From Aureispira sp964445645 (GTDB taxonomy: Bacteria > Bacteroidota > Bacteroidia > Chitinophagales > Saprospiraceae): 64,000 nt of DNA. The stretch's first letter is position 1. Every line of letters begins with the position of its first letter. Where the stretch lies: NCBI GenBank assembly GCA_964445645.1, contig CAYULH010000001.1:92268-156267 (forward strand), in the 5' to 3' direction. The notes beneath the pieces were generated by a model, which had not been told where the DNA came from, searched no databases, and saw nothing but the letters and a program-made list of their open reading frames with translations. This document shows positions 18,704 to 27,268 of the stretch, in pieces. The translations under genes were made by a program, and so were the position numbers.

Positions 18704-19414
18704 TTAGTGGGTAGTGGTATTCAAAGCCTCTGCTAGTGTTTTTGCCAAGTCTTCGTCCAAATTACCAAAGTGAGTTGCATAGTCTTGTTGGCTTCTGCGA
18801 ACCACCTCCAACGCTTCCTCACGTCCATAAGTATGTGTAATTTCAACTTCCTTATTCTTTTCAGGATTATCTGGATCCTCTTTGTAAGTCAAGAAGTAAT
18901 GCTTGATGCGTTTGATGAGCTTTGGAGGGCACTCTGATACATCTTTGATCTCACCATAGGTATGATCGTCTTTGAGAACAGCAATGATTTTATCATCAGC
19001 CTCTCCTCCATCAATCATACGAAAACCACCCACTACAACAGCATCTAGTAGTAAATCTCCGTGGGGTAGGGTGCGGTCAGTGAGCACACAAATATCCAAA
19101 GGATCATTATCCCCCTCAATTCCTGTACGGCCTGTTTGCTGCATACAAAACTCCGCCATAGCTTCTGCGGAGTAGGTTCTAGGAATTAGACCATAAGGAA
19201 CAGGAAGCGTATTGGAGAATTTATTGGGGCGGTCAACCATTAAGTAACCACTTTCTTTACAAATTTCATATTTCATTTCGTCACCCGGTACTACCTCAAT
19301 GAAGCAGCGCACTACTTCGGGAGCACCCGCTCCAACAGAGATGCCGTGCCAAGGATGCGCTTTGTAACGTTTGCCGAATCTATTCCACACATCGTGTAGT
19401 TTTTCATTAGCCAT
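18704..19414 (-). CDS. ppa: Inorganic pyrophosphatase, family I
   Basis: 236 residues, longer than the 175-residue E. coli enzyme but common for the long-form family. The catalytic signature is GDNDPLDICVLTDR (DxDPxD), followed by GGFRMIDGGEADDKIIAVLKDD, which carries further metal-binding Asp residues. It hydrolyses cytoplasmic PPi to two phosphates and pulls biosynthetic reactions forward. A Bacteroidota -7 element and an 18-bp palindrome lie upstream, and a clear terminator lies downstream, so it is probably a single-gene transcript. Confidence 0.93.
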   Translation of the reverse strand: MANEKLHDVWNRFGKRYKAHPWHGISVGAGAPEVVRCFIEVVPGDEMKYEICKESGYLMVDRPNKFSNTLPVPYGLIPRTYSAEAMAEFCMQQTGRTGIEGDNDPLDICVLTDRTLPHGDLLLDAVVVGGFRMIDGGEADDKIIAVLKDDHTYGEIKDVSECPPKLIKRIKHYFLTYKEDPDNPEKNKEVEITHTYGREEALEVVRRSQQDYATHFGNLDEDLAKTLAEALNTTTH

Positions 19415-19445
19415 AGTAGTTCATCTAATTATTATACAGAATAAA

Positions 19446-19463
19446 AAAGAACAATTGTTCTTT
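19446..19463. promoter_or_regulatory. 18-bp perfect palindrome in the ppa leader
   Basis: AAAGAACAATTGTTCTTT is perfectly self-complementary. It lies 32 bp upstream of the ppa start codon and about 10 bp downstream of the -7-like box, where a repressor operator or leader hairpin would be expected. Confidence 0.45.
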
Positions 19464-19473
19464 AATTAGGGTG

Positions 19474-19481
19474 CAAATGTA
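19474..19481 (-). promoter_or_regulatory. ppa promoter -7 element
   Basis: Read on the minus strand this is TACATTTG, matching the Bacteroidota -7 consensus TAnnTTTG. A TTG at 19505-19507 lies 23 bp upstream, slightly further than the usual spacing. Confidence 0.55.
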
Positions 19482-19575
19482 GGCTTTTTGTTTTAGAATT
19501 AGTTCAAACCGTCTGTGTTTTTTCTTTTCATGGCTTCAGATATTACCAAGACGGGATTGGTACAAAGACAAAAGT

Positions 19576-22500
19576 TTAATGTTGTTTAATCAAGTCCAAC
19601 AAATCAGCAGCCGACATTTTGGAACTTGCATCTGTACCTTCTAATAAAGAATCTGCCAAGTCACGCTTATTTTCGTGCAGTTTGATTATTTTTTCCTCAA
19701 TTGTATTTTCTGCAATAAGACGATACACAGTTACAGGCCGTTTTTGTCCGAGGCGGTGGGCACGGTCAGAGGCTTGGTCTTCTACAGCAGGATTCCACCA
19801 AGGATCCATGTGAATAACATAATCTGCTGCTGTTAGATTTAACCCAGTACCCCCTGCTTTTAAACTAATCAAAAACAAATCGCCCTTGCCTTGCTGAAAA
19901 GCATCAATGCGCTCTTGGCGTTTGGCCGAAGGGGTTTGACCATCCAGATATTGATAACGAATGTTTTTTTGCTGAATGTATTCTTCAATCAACTTCAAAT
20001 GCCCTACAAATTGGCTAAAAATAAGTGCTTTGTGCCCATTAGAAATTAATTCATCAACAATTTCGCCCAACAAATTCAATTTAGAACTCTGCAAATCAAT
20101 CGTAGAGTCAACCAATTTGGGATTGCAACAAGCACGGCGCAAACGCATGATTTGTGCCAATACCTTTAGGTGTTGAGTACCTCCCACTTGTTTGGGTTCT
20201 TGCTCCAAACTCTCCACAGCCGTTTGGCGCAAAGCTTCGTAGAAAGCTTGTTCCTTGGTCGATAAATTGACACTCAATACAATTTCTGTCTTTTCGGGCA
20301 ATTCCTTTAACACCTCTTTTTTGTGGCGGCGCAAAATAAATGGACGAATTAGGTTTTGGAGTTGTATCTGTGTGGCCCGATTTCTATCTTTTTCAATAGG
20401 AATGGCAAAACGCTCACGAAAAGCACGCAAGTTGCCCAATAAGCCGGGATTGATAAAACGGAACAAGTTCCACAACTCACCCAAATGATTTTCTATAGGC
20501 GTACCTGTGGTAATAATCTTAAATTTGCCTTGCAACTTCATGGCTGCCTGTGAGCGTTTGGCGCTACTGTTTTTGATGGCCTGCGCTTCGTCCAGTACAA
20601 TGGTTTCAAAGACACAACTAGCAAACAAATCACATTCGGTTTGCAACAAGCCATAAGTAGTGATAATCACTTGCCCGGCAGCTGCATTTTTTATACTTTG
20701 TTTTCGATCACTCTCACTAAAAAGAATAGTGGTTAGGCTGGGGGCAAACTGTTTGATTTCCTTGATCCAATTGCGACAAACAGAAGCAGGGGCAACCACC
20801 AAACTCGGCCCATTGACACCACGTTTTAGGATAACAGCCAATGCCTGAATGGTTTTTCCCAAGCCCATATCATCGGCCAAACAAGCACCCACACCCCATT
20901 CGGCAAGTTTGCACAACCACTGGTAACCTTCTATCTGATAACTTCGCAAGGTGGCATTCAGGGCAGTAGGCACTTCAAATTGTTGTTGTTCTATGATTTG
21001 CAATTGTTGAGTATGTTCGTTCCAAGAATCATCCATAGCAACATTCGAAGCATCGATAAGCAAATCATTGAGCGCAAAGCTGGCGAGTGGATGTATTCTG
21101 CCATCATCATTGGTGTATTTGTAAATACCATCCAATTGTTTTTTGAGCTGCTTGCTCAAGGCCAAAAATTGTCCATCATCCAACTCGATAAACTCCGATT
21201 GTGCGTATTGCATTTTCATCAACAAATCGCGCATATTCAAGACCAGATGTTCATTGACTTGCAAGGTGCCTGAAATTCCAAACCAATCATTCTCACGCTG
21301 AATAGAAAGCTGTAAATTTTCAGTATCAACTTGTCGTTTAATACGCAATTGTTCGCCTTTGGGCCACTCAATTACGATTTGGTTCTCTAGTTTAAATGGC
21401 TCCAATTCTTGTAGGAATGTCAAGCAACTATATGGATTATCCAATTGCCAAACCTGATTTTCACTAGGATTGTCTTGCAAACTACTACAGGCAGCCAATA
21501 CTTGTTCATACGCTTCTAATTCAAGGCTTAGATTACGTTTGGTTTGTGTACGTACATCGTCTACCAGCCCCACTACACGAGCAGAACCCTCACCGGGTTT
21601 AAAGTAAGGAGCAGATTCGTGAAAGGGTTTTACAAAAAATTCTACATGAAAACCTTCGCCTACAGGCAATAAATGCACATAAATACGCTGATCGGCCTCT
21701 ACGGTAGGAATACTGTCATTCTGAAATTCTAAGTCAGATTGTAAAGGCATAATTCTAGAAAGCCCTGCAAGCGTGTGTTCCAATTGACCTTTGCCCTTGA
21801 ACGGAATTATCAAGCCCTCTTTGCCTAGTATTTGAGCCAACTCTAATTGTTGGTCATTAACCTCCACCAGCTTGTAGCGTGTAGGTGTTTCTTTAATAAC
21901 ATAACAACCTTCTCGCTTGATAGGAATAGATGGGCGCAAATCGTAACCTTCTTCTATTTCTTTGACGACCAATTCTACACTGCCTTGACGCAATTCACAA
22001 GCTACTTCTGGTGATTTGTGTAAGAACAACAAAGGATGTCCAATCAGTGTCCTAAATGTTTTGGTAGGATTGTAAAATCCATAACTATTATTGGTTGGAT
22101 AATAATCGGGTGTCTTGGATAGGGTATTAATAATGCGCCAATCATGAGGCGTAGTTTCCAAAATAGAACCTTCCAATAATTTCTCAAATGGGGCATTGCG
22201 CCCTTTAGACCAAGTGCCATTTTTATTGACACGCTGAATCTTGGGCTGAATGATTTCTCGTTCAAAATCTACCAACCAAATTAAGCGGCTTTGCAAATTA
22301 GTATTCGTAGCATTATGCCCACCATTAAGATCAGCCAATGCATGCAGTGCTACTTCCCAATCTTCTTGTATACCCACTACATCTAGCAAGGAAGGCAAAT
22401 CGCCAATAATAGCACGCAATTCTTTTGCTTTGTTCGCATAAAAATCCTTGCGTGTGGTGGATTGTTCCTGCATCAGTACAGCTACATTATAAGCCACCCA

Positions 22501-23694
22501 ATAATAGCCATTCTTAATAGCTTTGTGTTGCAAGGTCAGGGCATAATTTTCCCAATTGGGGGCATACGTTTGTGTCCAGTGCTGTGCATACAAATAGAGT
22601 AGTCCATGCAAATCATAATACAAATACTCTTGTTCAAACAGCTCTTGGGCCCGCTCTGTTTGTTGTTGCAAATGCTCTACTATAGCCCCCATATACAGAT
22701 AAACATTGCTGACTGTTTTGGACAGCACATCCTTAAAAAATTGCTTGATAGCAGGGATATGCTTGGTATTGTGATTTTTGAGCAAGGCCAAAATGTAAAT
22801 TACACCATGATAATCCTTAAAATAGGCTTTGTGAGATTTTTCTTTTTTTTGGTATAATTGAAGCGCACGCTCATAGCGATTGAGTGCTTTGATATTATAA
22901 CCTTGAACAAAATACAACCAACCTTTGAATTGAAGGGCAGGAATGGAGTCTTTATCATCCCATATTTTTTGTACAATTTGCCAGTCGCCTCGCAATAAGG
23001 CGTGCATACTAACATAATAATGCACCAATTCTAATTCTTCACTATTCAGACTATTGGCAATGCTCTGTATATTATCCAATGGAATTTGTACATTTTTTAG
23101 AGACAAAATCATGGTCCCCAATTGCGATTTGTAAAATTCAAACTGAAATTCGGGTGACAGTTGTGTAATATTGGCAATACCATAACGATCTACAAACAAC
23201 TGCTTGTACAAGTTATCCATATAAAAAGAGTGGCCTTCTTTGAGCAAGGCTACTGCTTTTGCAAACATTTTGTAATTGTTGGTATACAATGCAAAAGAAG
23301 CATCTCTAAACAATTGTTGTGTCTGTCTGCGAGCTGGCACCGTCTCCTTAATGCCGGGCAATAAATTCAGTAATGCTTTGCGCCAAGTAGCGAGTCGGCG
23401 ATCGGCAATGGCTTTTTGAATAACCAAGTGGTATGCTTTGGGATGAATTTGGTATTGCTGATCCAGTGTTTTCTTGACCAGCCCTTGGCGACGCAATAAC
23501 TCCAAGGTTTGCCCCAAGTTAATGGCATTATAAGCCTTCTTGGCTGGTGTTTTTAATTTTGACTTTGCCGAGAGTTGTAGCAACTTGGCTTTCAGTTCAG
23601 GACCATCCACCAATGCCAGAAGCTTGAGCAAATCCTTTTGGGAAGAGCCAAGGTCTTGGTAAGCTTTGGAAATGTCTTGTACATTAGTAATCAT
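19576..23694 (-). CDS. SNF2/Swi2 family DEAD-like ATPase with a large N-terminal extension
   Basis: 1372 residues. The C-terminal third is a complete Snf2 motor: motif I LADDMGLGKTIQALAV (about residue 940), motif II VLDEAQAIKN (about 1035), motif III TTGTPIENHLGELW, and helicase C motifs SLKAGGTGLNLTAADYVIHM and QASDRAHRLGQKRPVTVYRL (about 1308). The N-terminal 450 residues are helical and TPR-like with no recognised catalytic motif; the middle resembles the beta-rich SNF2-associated regions of other bacterial members. The family translocates on duplex DNA and remodels protein-DNA complexes; bacterial HepA/RapA acts on RNA polymerase, though this subgroup's role is unknown. The start lies 6 bp after the panC stop codon, so the two are probably co-transcribed. 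No nuclease or methylase neighbour suggests a defence role. Confidence 0.9.
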   Translation of the reverse strand: MITNVQDISKAYQDLGSSQKDLLKLLALVDGPELKAKLLQLSAKSKLKTPAKKAYNAINLGQTLELLRRQGLVKKTLDQQYQIHPKAYHLVIQKAIADRRLATWRKALLNLLPGIKETVPARRQTQQLFRDASFALYTNNYKMFAKAVALLKEGHSFYMDNLYKQLFVDRYGIANITQLSPEFQFEFYKSQLGTMILSLKNVQIPLDNIQSIANSLNSEELELVHYYVSMHALLRGDWQIVQKIWDDKDSIPALQFKGWLYFVQGYNIKALNRYERALQLYQKKEKSHKAYFKDYHGVIYILALLKNHNTKHIPAIKQFFKDVLSKTVSNVYLYMGAIVEHLQQQTERAQELFEQEYLYYDLHGLLYLYAQHWTQTYAPNWENYALTLQHKAIKNGYYWVAYNVAVLMQEQSTTRKDFYANKAKELRAIIGDLPSLLDVVGIQEDWEVALHALADLNGGHNATNTNLQSRLIWLVDFEREIIQPKIQRVNKNGTWSKGRNAPFEKLLEGSILETTPHDWRIINTLSKTPDYYPTNNSYGFYNPTKTFRTLIGHPLLFLHKSPEVACELRQGSVELVVKEIEEGYDLRPSIPIKREGCYVIKETPTRYKLVEVNDQQLELAQILGKEGLIIPFKGKGQLEHTLAGLSRIMPLQSDLEFQNDSIPTVEADQRIYVHLLPVGEGFHVEFFVKPFHESAPYFKPGEGSARVVGLVDDVRTQTKRNLSLELEAYEQVLAACSSLQDNPSENQVWQLDNPYSCLTFLQELEPFKLENQIVIEWPKGEQLRIKRQVDTENLQLSIQRENDWFGISGTLQVNEHLVLNMRDLLMKMQYAQSEFIELDDGQFLALSKQLKKQLDGIYKYTNDDGRIHPLASFALNDLLIDASNVAMDDSWNEHTQQLQIIEQQQFEVPTALNATLRSYQIEGYQWLCKLAEWGVGACLADDMGLGKTIQALAVILKRGVNGPSLVVAPASVCRNWIKEIKQFAPSLTTILFSESDRKQSIKNAAAGQVIITTYGLLQTECDLFASCVFETIVLDEAQAIKNSSAKRSQAAMKLQGKFKIITTGTPIENHLGELWNLFRFINPGLLGNLRAFRERFAIPIEKDRNRATQIQLQNLIRPFILRRHKKEVLKELPEKTEIVLSVNLSTKEQAFYEALRQTAVESLEQEPKQVGGTQHLKVLAQIMRLRRACCNPKLVDSTIDLQSSKLNLLGEIVDELISNGHKALIFSQFVGHLKLIEEYIQQKNIRYQYLDGQTPSAKRQERIDAFQQGKGDLFLISLKAGGTGLNLTAADYVIHMDPWWNPAVEDQASDRAHRLGQKRPVTVYRLIAENTIEEKIIKLHENKRDLADSLLEGTDASSKMSAADLLDLIKQH

Positions 23695-23700
23695 AAAATG

Positions 23701-24549
23701 CTAGCTTTCTCGTAGAATAATGTTGTCTAATAAACGCACGCCATCAATGCGAACAGTGGTGCAGGCTGTAACCGTGGCAGCCTCCGAAAAAGAACGAATA
23801 GGTTCTAAGGAATCGCCATTAATAATCGTAAAATAATCTGCTTTTAGGTCGTGGTTTTGTAAGAATTCCAAAGCATTTTGTTGTACAGTGGCCAAGGAGG
23901 CTGTTTGGGCTTGCTCTTGTGCCCGAAACAGCATTGCCGAAATAAGTGCTGCTTTTTTTCGGCCCTCGGGGCTCAGCCGCACATTGCGAGAACTCATGGC
24001 TAGGCCATCTTTTTCTCTAACAATAGGAACACGTACCAACTCTATAGGCGCATCAAGAAGCGTCAGCAGTTTTTTGATAATTGTAAATTGTTGGTAGTCT
24101 TTTTGCCCCATAAATAAAGCCTGTGGTTGTACAATAGCCAACAACCGATGTACTACTTGTACCACACCTGCAAAGTGCCCTGGCCGTTCTGCCCCTTCCA
24201 TAGTCTCATCCAACCCCTCTAAATCAAAAGTAGGCGTATGCCAATTCTTGGGGTAAACCTCCTCTACAGAAGGCAAAAATAGGATATTGCAGCCTATTTT
24301 TTCCAATTGCTGTATATCCCGCTCAATAGGACGTGGGTACAATTCCAAATCCTGTGCCTCCCCAAATTGTGTAGGATTAACAAAAATAGAACAAACAACA
24401 ATATCAGTTTGCTCCAGTGCTTGTTGTACCAAACGAAGATGCCCATGGTGTAATGCTCCCATAGTAGGAACAAACCCAATGCGTTGATGTTGTTGGCGCA
24501 AAGCTGTTAAGTGGTGTTGTAGGGCAGAAACAGTTTTAAAGATGTACAT
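23701..24549 (-). CDS. panC: Pantoate--beta-alanine ligase
   Basis: 282 residues starting at the ATG at 24549 (MYIFKTVSAL). A longer in-frame extension to 24837 would run into the divergent gene and has no family similarity. Motifs: FVPTMGALHHGHLRLV (the HIGH-like ATP site), FVNPTQFGEAQDLELYPRP, GQKDYQQ, and AMSSRNVRLSPEGR (the KMSKS-like loop). It joins pantoate and beta-alanine with ATP to form pantothenate, the CoA precursor. It is the first gene of a likely two-gene transcript with the SNF2 ATPase and is divergent from the glycogen-synthase-like gene. Confidence 0.95.
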   Translation of the reverse strand: MYIFKTVSALQHHLTALRQQHQRIGFVPTMGALHHGHLRLVQQALEQTDIVVCSIFVNPTQFGEAQDLELYPRPIERDIQQLEKIGCNILFLPSVEEVYPKNWHTPTFDLEGLDETMEGAERPGHFAGVVQVVHRLLAIVQPQALFMGQKDYQQFTIIKKLLTLLDAPIELVRVPIVREKDGLAMSSRNVRLSPEGRKKAALISAMLFRAQEQAQTASLATVQQNALEFLQNHDLKADYFTIINGDSLEPIRSFSEAATVTACTTVRIDGVRLLDNIILRES

Positions 24550-24707
24550 AATGATGGAAGACAGATCGATAAATGGCAAAAGAAGAATGAGAAAATAAAG
24601 AGCATACGCACTGCAAAACAACCTATCCAAAACCCTCATTAATGATAAAATTTTATAATTGAGGTTAGAAGAAATAGGTTTAATACGGCAAATTGGTATT
24701 TTTTTCG

Positions 24708-24715
24708 TAAATTTG
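24708..24715 (+). promoter_or_regulatory. -7 element upstream of the glycogen-synthase-like gene
   Basis: TAAATTTG fits TAnnTTTG and ends 69 bp upstream of the ATG at 24785. No TTG lies at the usual 20-bp distance, so support rests on the -7 box and its position in the divergent panC spacer. Confidence 0.45.
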
Positions 24716-24784
24716 CAAATCGGGAAAGCGATTTTAATCGTTGCCCCAAAGATTTTTTCATTAAATTTTAGAACGAGTAGTTTT

Positions 24785-25588
24785 ATGGCCGATAAGAAAA
24801 GAATATTGATAGTTACGCAAGAGATGAAACCATACACACTCCTTTCTCAGATGTCTGCGATAGTACGAGAGTATTCTCAATTCATCCAAGAAAACGGAGT
24901 AGAAGTGCGTATCCTAATGCCCAGATTTGGTACTATCAATGAAAGAAGGCATCGCCTTCATGAGGTTGTTCGTTTGTCAGGAATGAACATCAATGTGGAT
25001 GATGATGATTATCCTTTAATCATTAAAGTAGCCTCTTTGCCAGGTACTCGTATGCAGGTGTATTTCTTGGATAATGAAGACTTCTTTAAGCGTAAGCAAA
25101 TGTTTGAGAAGGCAGATGGAACATTTTTTGAAGATAACCTAGACAGAACTTTGTTCTTCTGCAAAGGCGTAGTAGAAACGGTAAAGAAATTTGGATGGGC
25201 ACCTGATATTGTACACGCACATGGATGGATGACCAGCCTATTGCCTGCTTTGCTAAAAACTAGCTATCGCAACGAGCCTATTTTCCAAAATGCACAAGTA
25301 GTCTATTCTGCTTATGATGCAGCGCAAGCCAATGCCGCTTTTGCCAAGAATTTTGAGGCAAAAATGGAAAGCAATGGTTTGAGCGATATTACTACGGCTT
25401 ATTTTGATGGAACTAAGGTAGACTTGAATGCTGGTGCTGCTAAATTTTCAGAAGGAACCATTGTAGGTGCAGAAGATGTGGATGGCGAATTTGTCATTGG
25501 CAATGTATTGCCTTACCAAGAAGAGTTGTCCAATCGTTACTTAGAATTCTACGAAGAATTATTGAGTACTGCTGAGGAAAACGTATAG
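24785..25588 (+). CDS. Glycogen/starch synthase-like protein, N-terminal domain only
   Basis: 267 residues from the ATG at 24785 (MADKKRILIVTQEMKPY). The layout matches the N-terminal Rossmann half of GT5 glycogen synthases (ILIVTQEMKPY, VRILMPRFGTI, YFLDNEDFFKR, PDIVHAHGWMTSLLPALLK). The nucleotide-sugar-binding KxGGL motif near the N terminus is absent (LLSQMSAIV instead), and the C-terminal GT-B half is missing. Full enzymes are about 480 residues. I therefore expect no normal ADP-glucose transferase activity. A short protein of this kind ahead of DUF4270 and glmS recurs in Bacteroidota, as far as I recall, so it is probably a conserved family and not a decayed gene. A strong terminator follows. 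Confidence 0.8.
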   Translation: MADKKRILIVTQEMKPYTLLSQMSAIVREYSQFIQENGVEVRILMPRFGTINERRHRLHEVVRLSGMNINVDDDDYPLIIKVASLPGTRMQVYFLDNEDFFKRKQMFEKADGTFFEDNLDRTLFFCKGVVETVKKFGWAPDIVHAHGWMTSLLPALLKTSYRNEPIFQNAQVVYSAYDAAQANAAFAKNFEAKMESNGLSDITTAYFDGTKVDLNAGAAKFSEGTIVGAEDVDGEFVIGNVLPYQEELSNRYLEFYEELLSTAEENV

Positions 25589-25608
25589 ATCGTCTTTTTG
25601 TAGGTCAA

Positions 25609-25672
25609 TTTGCAATTAACAAAGTTCTAGGTTTTAATTTTGAAACACCAACCTAACTTTGTTAATTGCAAA
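25609..25672 (+). terminator. Terminator of the glycogen-synthase-like gene
   Basis: Arms at 25609-25633 and 25650-25672 pair along about 23 bp with one bulged C, enclosing a 16-nt loop. A run of T follows from 25675. It lies 20 bp after the stop codon. Confidence 0.85.
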
Positions 25673-25808
25673 ACTTTTTTGCAGAATGAGCAATTGTTAA
25701 AAATATTGGAAAAGACCAACGCCACCAACAGGCTACAGCGTTATACTAATCAACAACCCAATTGGACGCTTTCCATATTTTGATACCTTACAAATTCTAA
25801 CATCAATA

Positions 25809-27149
25809 ATGAAATACATTTCTAGCTCCCTACTGTACATAATTGCCTCAGTAGGGCTATTTTCTGCCATTAGTTGTAGTGACTCAAGTGAAATTGGGCT
25901 TTCGTTGGTAGAACAAGAACCATCAGATATTGTGTATACTGATACTTCAACGGTTATTGCTACTACGGTAGATGCACAAGCAGTTACGACCTCTAATAGA
26001 ACCAGTATGGTTTGTGGTTCTTACAGCACACCCGATTGGGGCGAATCAAGAGCCTCGACTTACATGAATTTTAGGCTCAGAAATACAGGGGCTACTTTTC
26101 CGAACAGCACCTTGGATTCTGTGGTATTGACCTTGGCCTACGAAACCTTTGGACACTATGGTGACTTTAGAGTTAACAAACCTACTAGTGTTTCGCAAGT
26201 ATGGGAAGTGGCTCGTATGGTCGATGACTTGCAGGATGGGGTCGATTACAAATCGGATGTTGTTTTTGGAACAGAAGCTCAATTACTAAAAAGTAATTTT
26301 ACATTTGAACCCAATGACACGGCCAATGTAACGGTTGATGGGGTTGAATTGCCACCCCACTTGCGTATTCGCTTAGATGACCAAGCTGGCATTGATTTGG
26401 GCAATACATTGCTGAATCCACAGGGGGCTGCTGCTAATATTTATGCCAGCAATACAGAATTCAAGGATTGGTTTAAGGGCATACACATTCGCCCTGCAGC
26501 TAGTAATCCTAGCAATGGAAGTATTATTCGTTTCAAATCTAAGAATTCACTAACTAAGTTGACCGTTTATTACACGGATACTTCTTCGGGCACACCCGAA
26601 CAAAAAATCTTTGATTTTTTGACCAATGATGATGCAGAAGTAGTAAGTGTGTTTGAACATACACATCCAGTAGAATTAACCGATAATTTACCAACCGATA
26701 CGGTCGTTCATATACAGGGAATGGATGGTTTGCACACCAAAGTAAGCTTCCCTTTTATCCAATCATTGGGGCAGGTAGTTATCAATCGCGCCCAATTAGT
26801 TTTTACCTTGGTAGATACAGGATCACTGGAGTATCCTAGTCCGTTTCAGATTGTAACCAAAGTCAAAGATGCAGGTGGTAATTTGGTATTGACAGATGAT
26901 GTAGCCAGTTCTATTGGTAATACACAATCGTATTTGATTTTTGGAGGAGGATTGAGTGCCGAGAATAATGGAAGATTGGTGTATTCTATGTCACTTTCGG
27001 AGGAGTTGCAAAATATGGTGGAAGGTATTATTCCTGAGAATGCGGTGTATTTATCTGTTCCCTCGGCTTTAGACCCTGAACGGGGGATATTATACAACGA
27101 ACGGGGCAGGTTTGCTGCCAAATTATTGCTGACTTATACCCGTTACTAA
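25809..27149 (+). CDS. DUF4270 family lipoprotein
   Basis: 446 residues. The signal peptide ends in a Cys in SAISCSDSSEIGLSLV, fitting a lipoprotein signal. The protein then shows the DUF4270 pattern: IGLSLVEQEPSDIVYTDTS, the early STPDWGESRASTYMNFRLRN segment and strand-rich repeats to the C terminus. The family is common in Bacteroidota, where it usually precedes glmS; its function is not known to me. A surface or periplasmic role is inferred from the lipobox. The glmS promoter begins just after its stop codon, so the two may be expressed separately. Confidence 0.85.
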   Translation: MKYISSSLLYIIASVGLFSAISCSDSSEIGLSLVEQEPSDIVYTDTSTVIATTVDAQAVTTSNRTSMVCGSYSTPDWGESRASTYMNFRLRNTGATFPNSTLDSVVLTLAYETFGHYGDFRVNKPTSVSQVWEVARMVDDLQDGVDYKSDVVFGTEAQLLKSNFTFEPNDTANVTVDGVELPPHLRIRLDDQAGIDLGNTLLNPQGAAANIYASNTEFKDWFKGIHIRPAASNPSNGSIIRFKSKNSLTKLTVYYTDTSSGTPEQKIFDFLTNDDAEVVSVFEHTHPVELTDNLPTDTVVHIQGMDGLHTKVSFPFIQSLGQVVINRAQLVFTLVDTGSLEYPSPFQIVTKVKDAGGNLVLTDDVASSIGNTQSYLIFGGGLSAENNGRLVYSMSLSEELQNMVEGIIPENAVYLSVPSALDPERGILYNERGRFAAKLLLTYTRY

Positions 27150-27177
27150 TTCAGGGGATGTAGTTATGGCCAGAATA

Positions 27178-27208
27178 TTGGGCAATAGGCATAATCTATG
27201 TACTTTTG
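27178..27208 (+). promoter_or_regulatory. glmS promoter
   Basis: TTG at 27178-27180, a 20-bp spacer, then TACTTTTG at 27201-27208. This matches the Bacteroidota -33/-7 consensus and sits 60 bp upstream of the glmS start. Confidence 0.7.
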
Positions 27209-27268
27209 TTGCTCAATTATTTTTATCTATTGAGTTGCACCAACTCATTCTATTTTAAACCATAAATT

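Noticed and set aside
27209..27268. glmS ribozyme upstream of glmS
   Set aside because: The leader between promoter and start codon is only 60 bp, too short for the ribozyme, and lacks its core.
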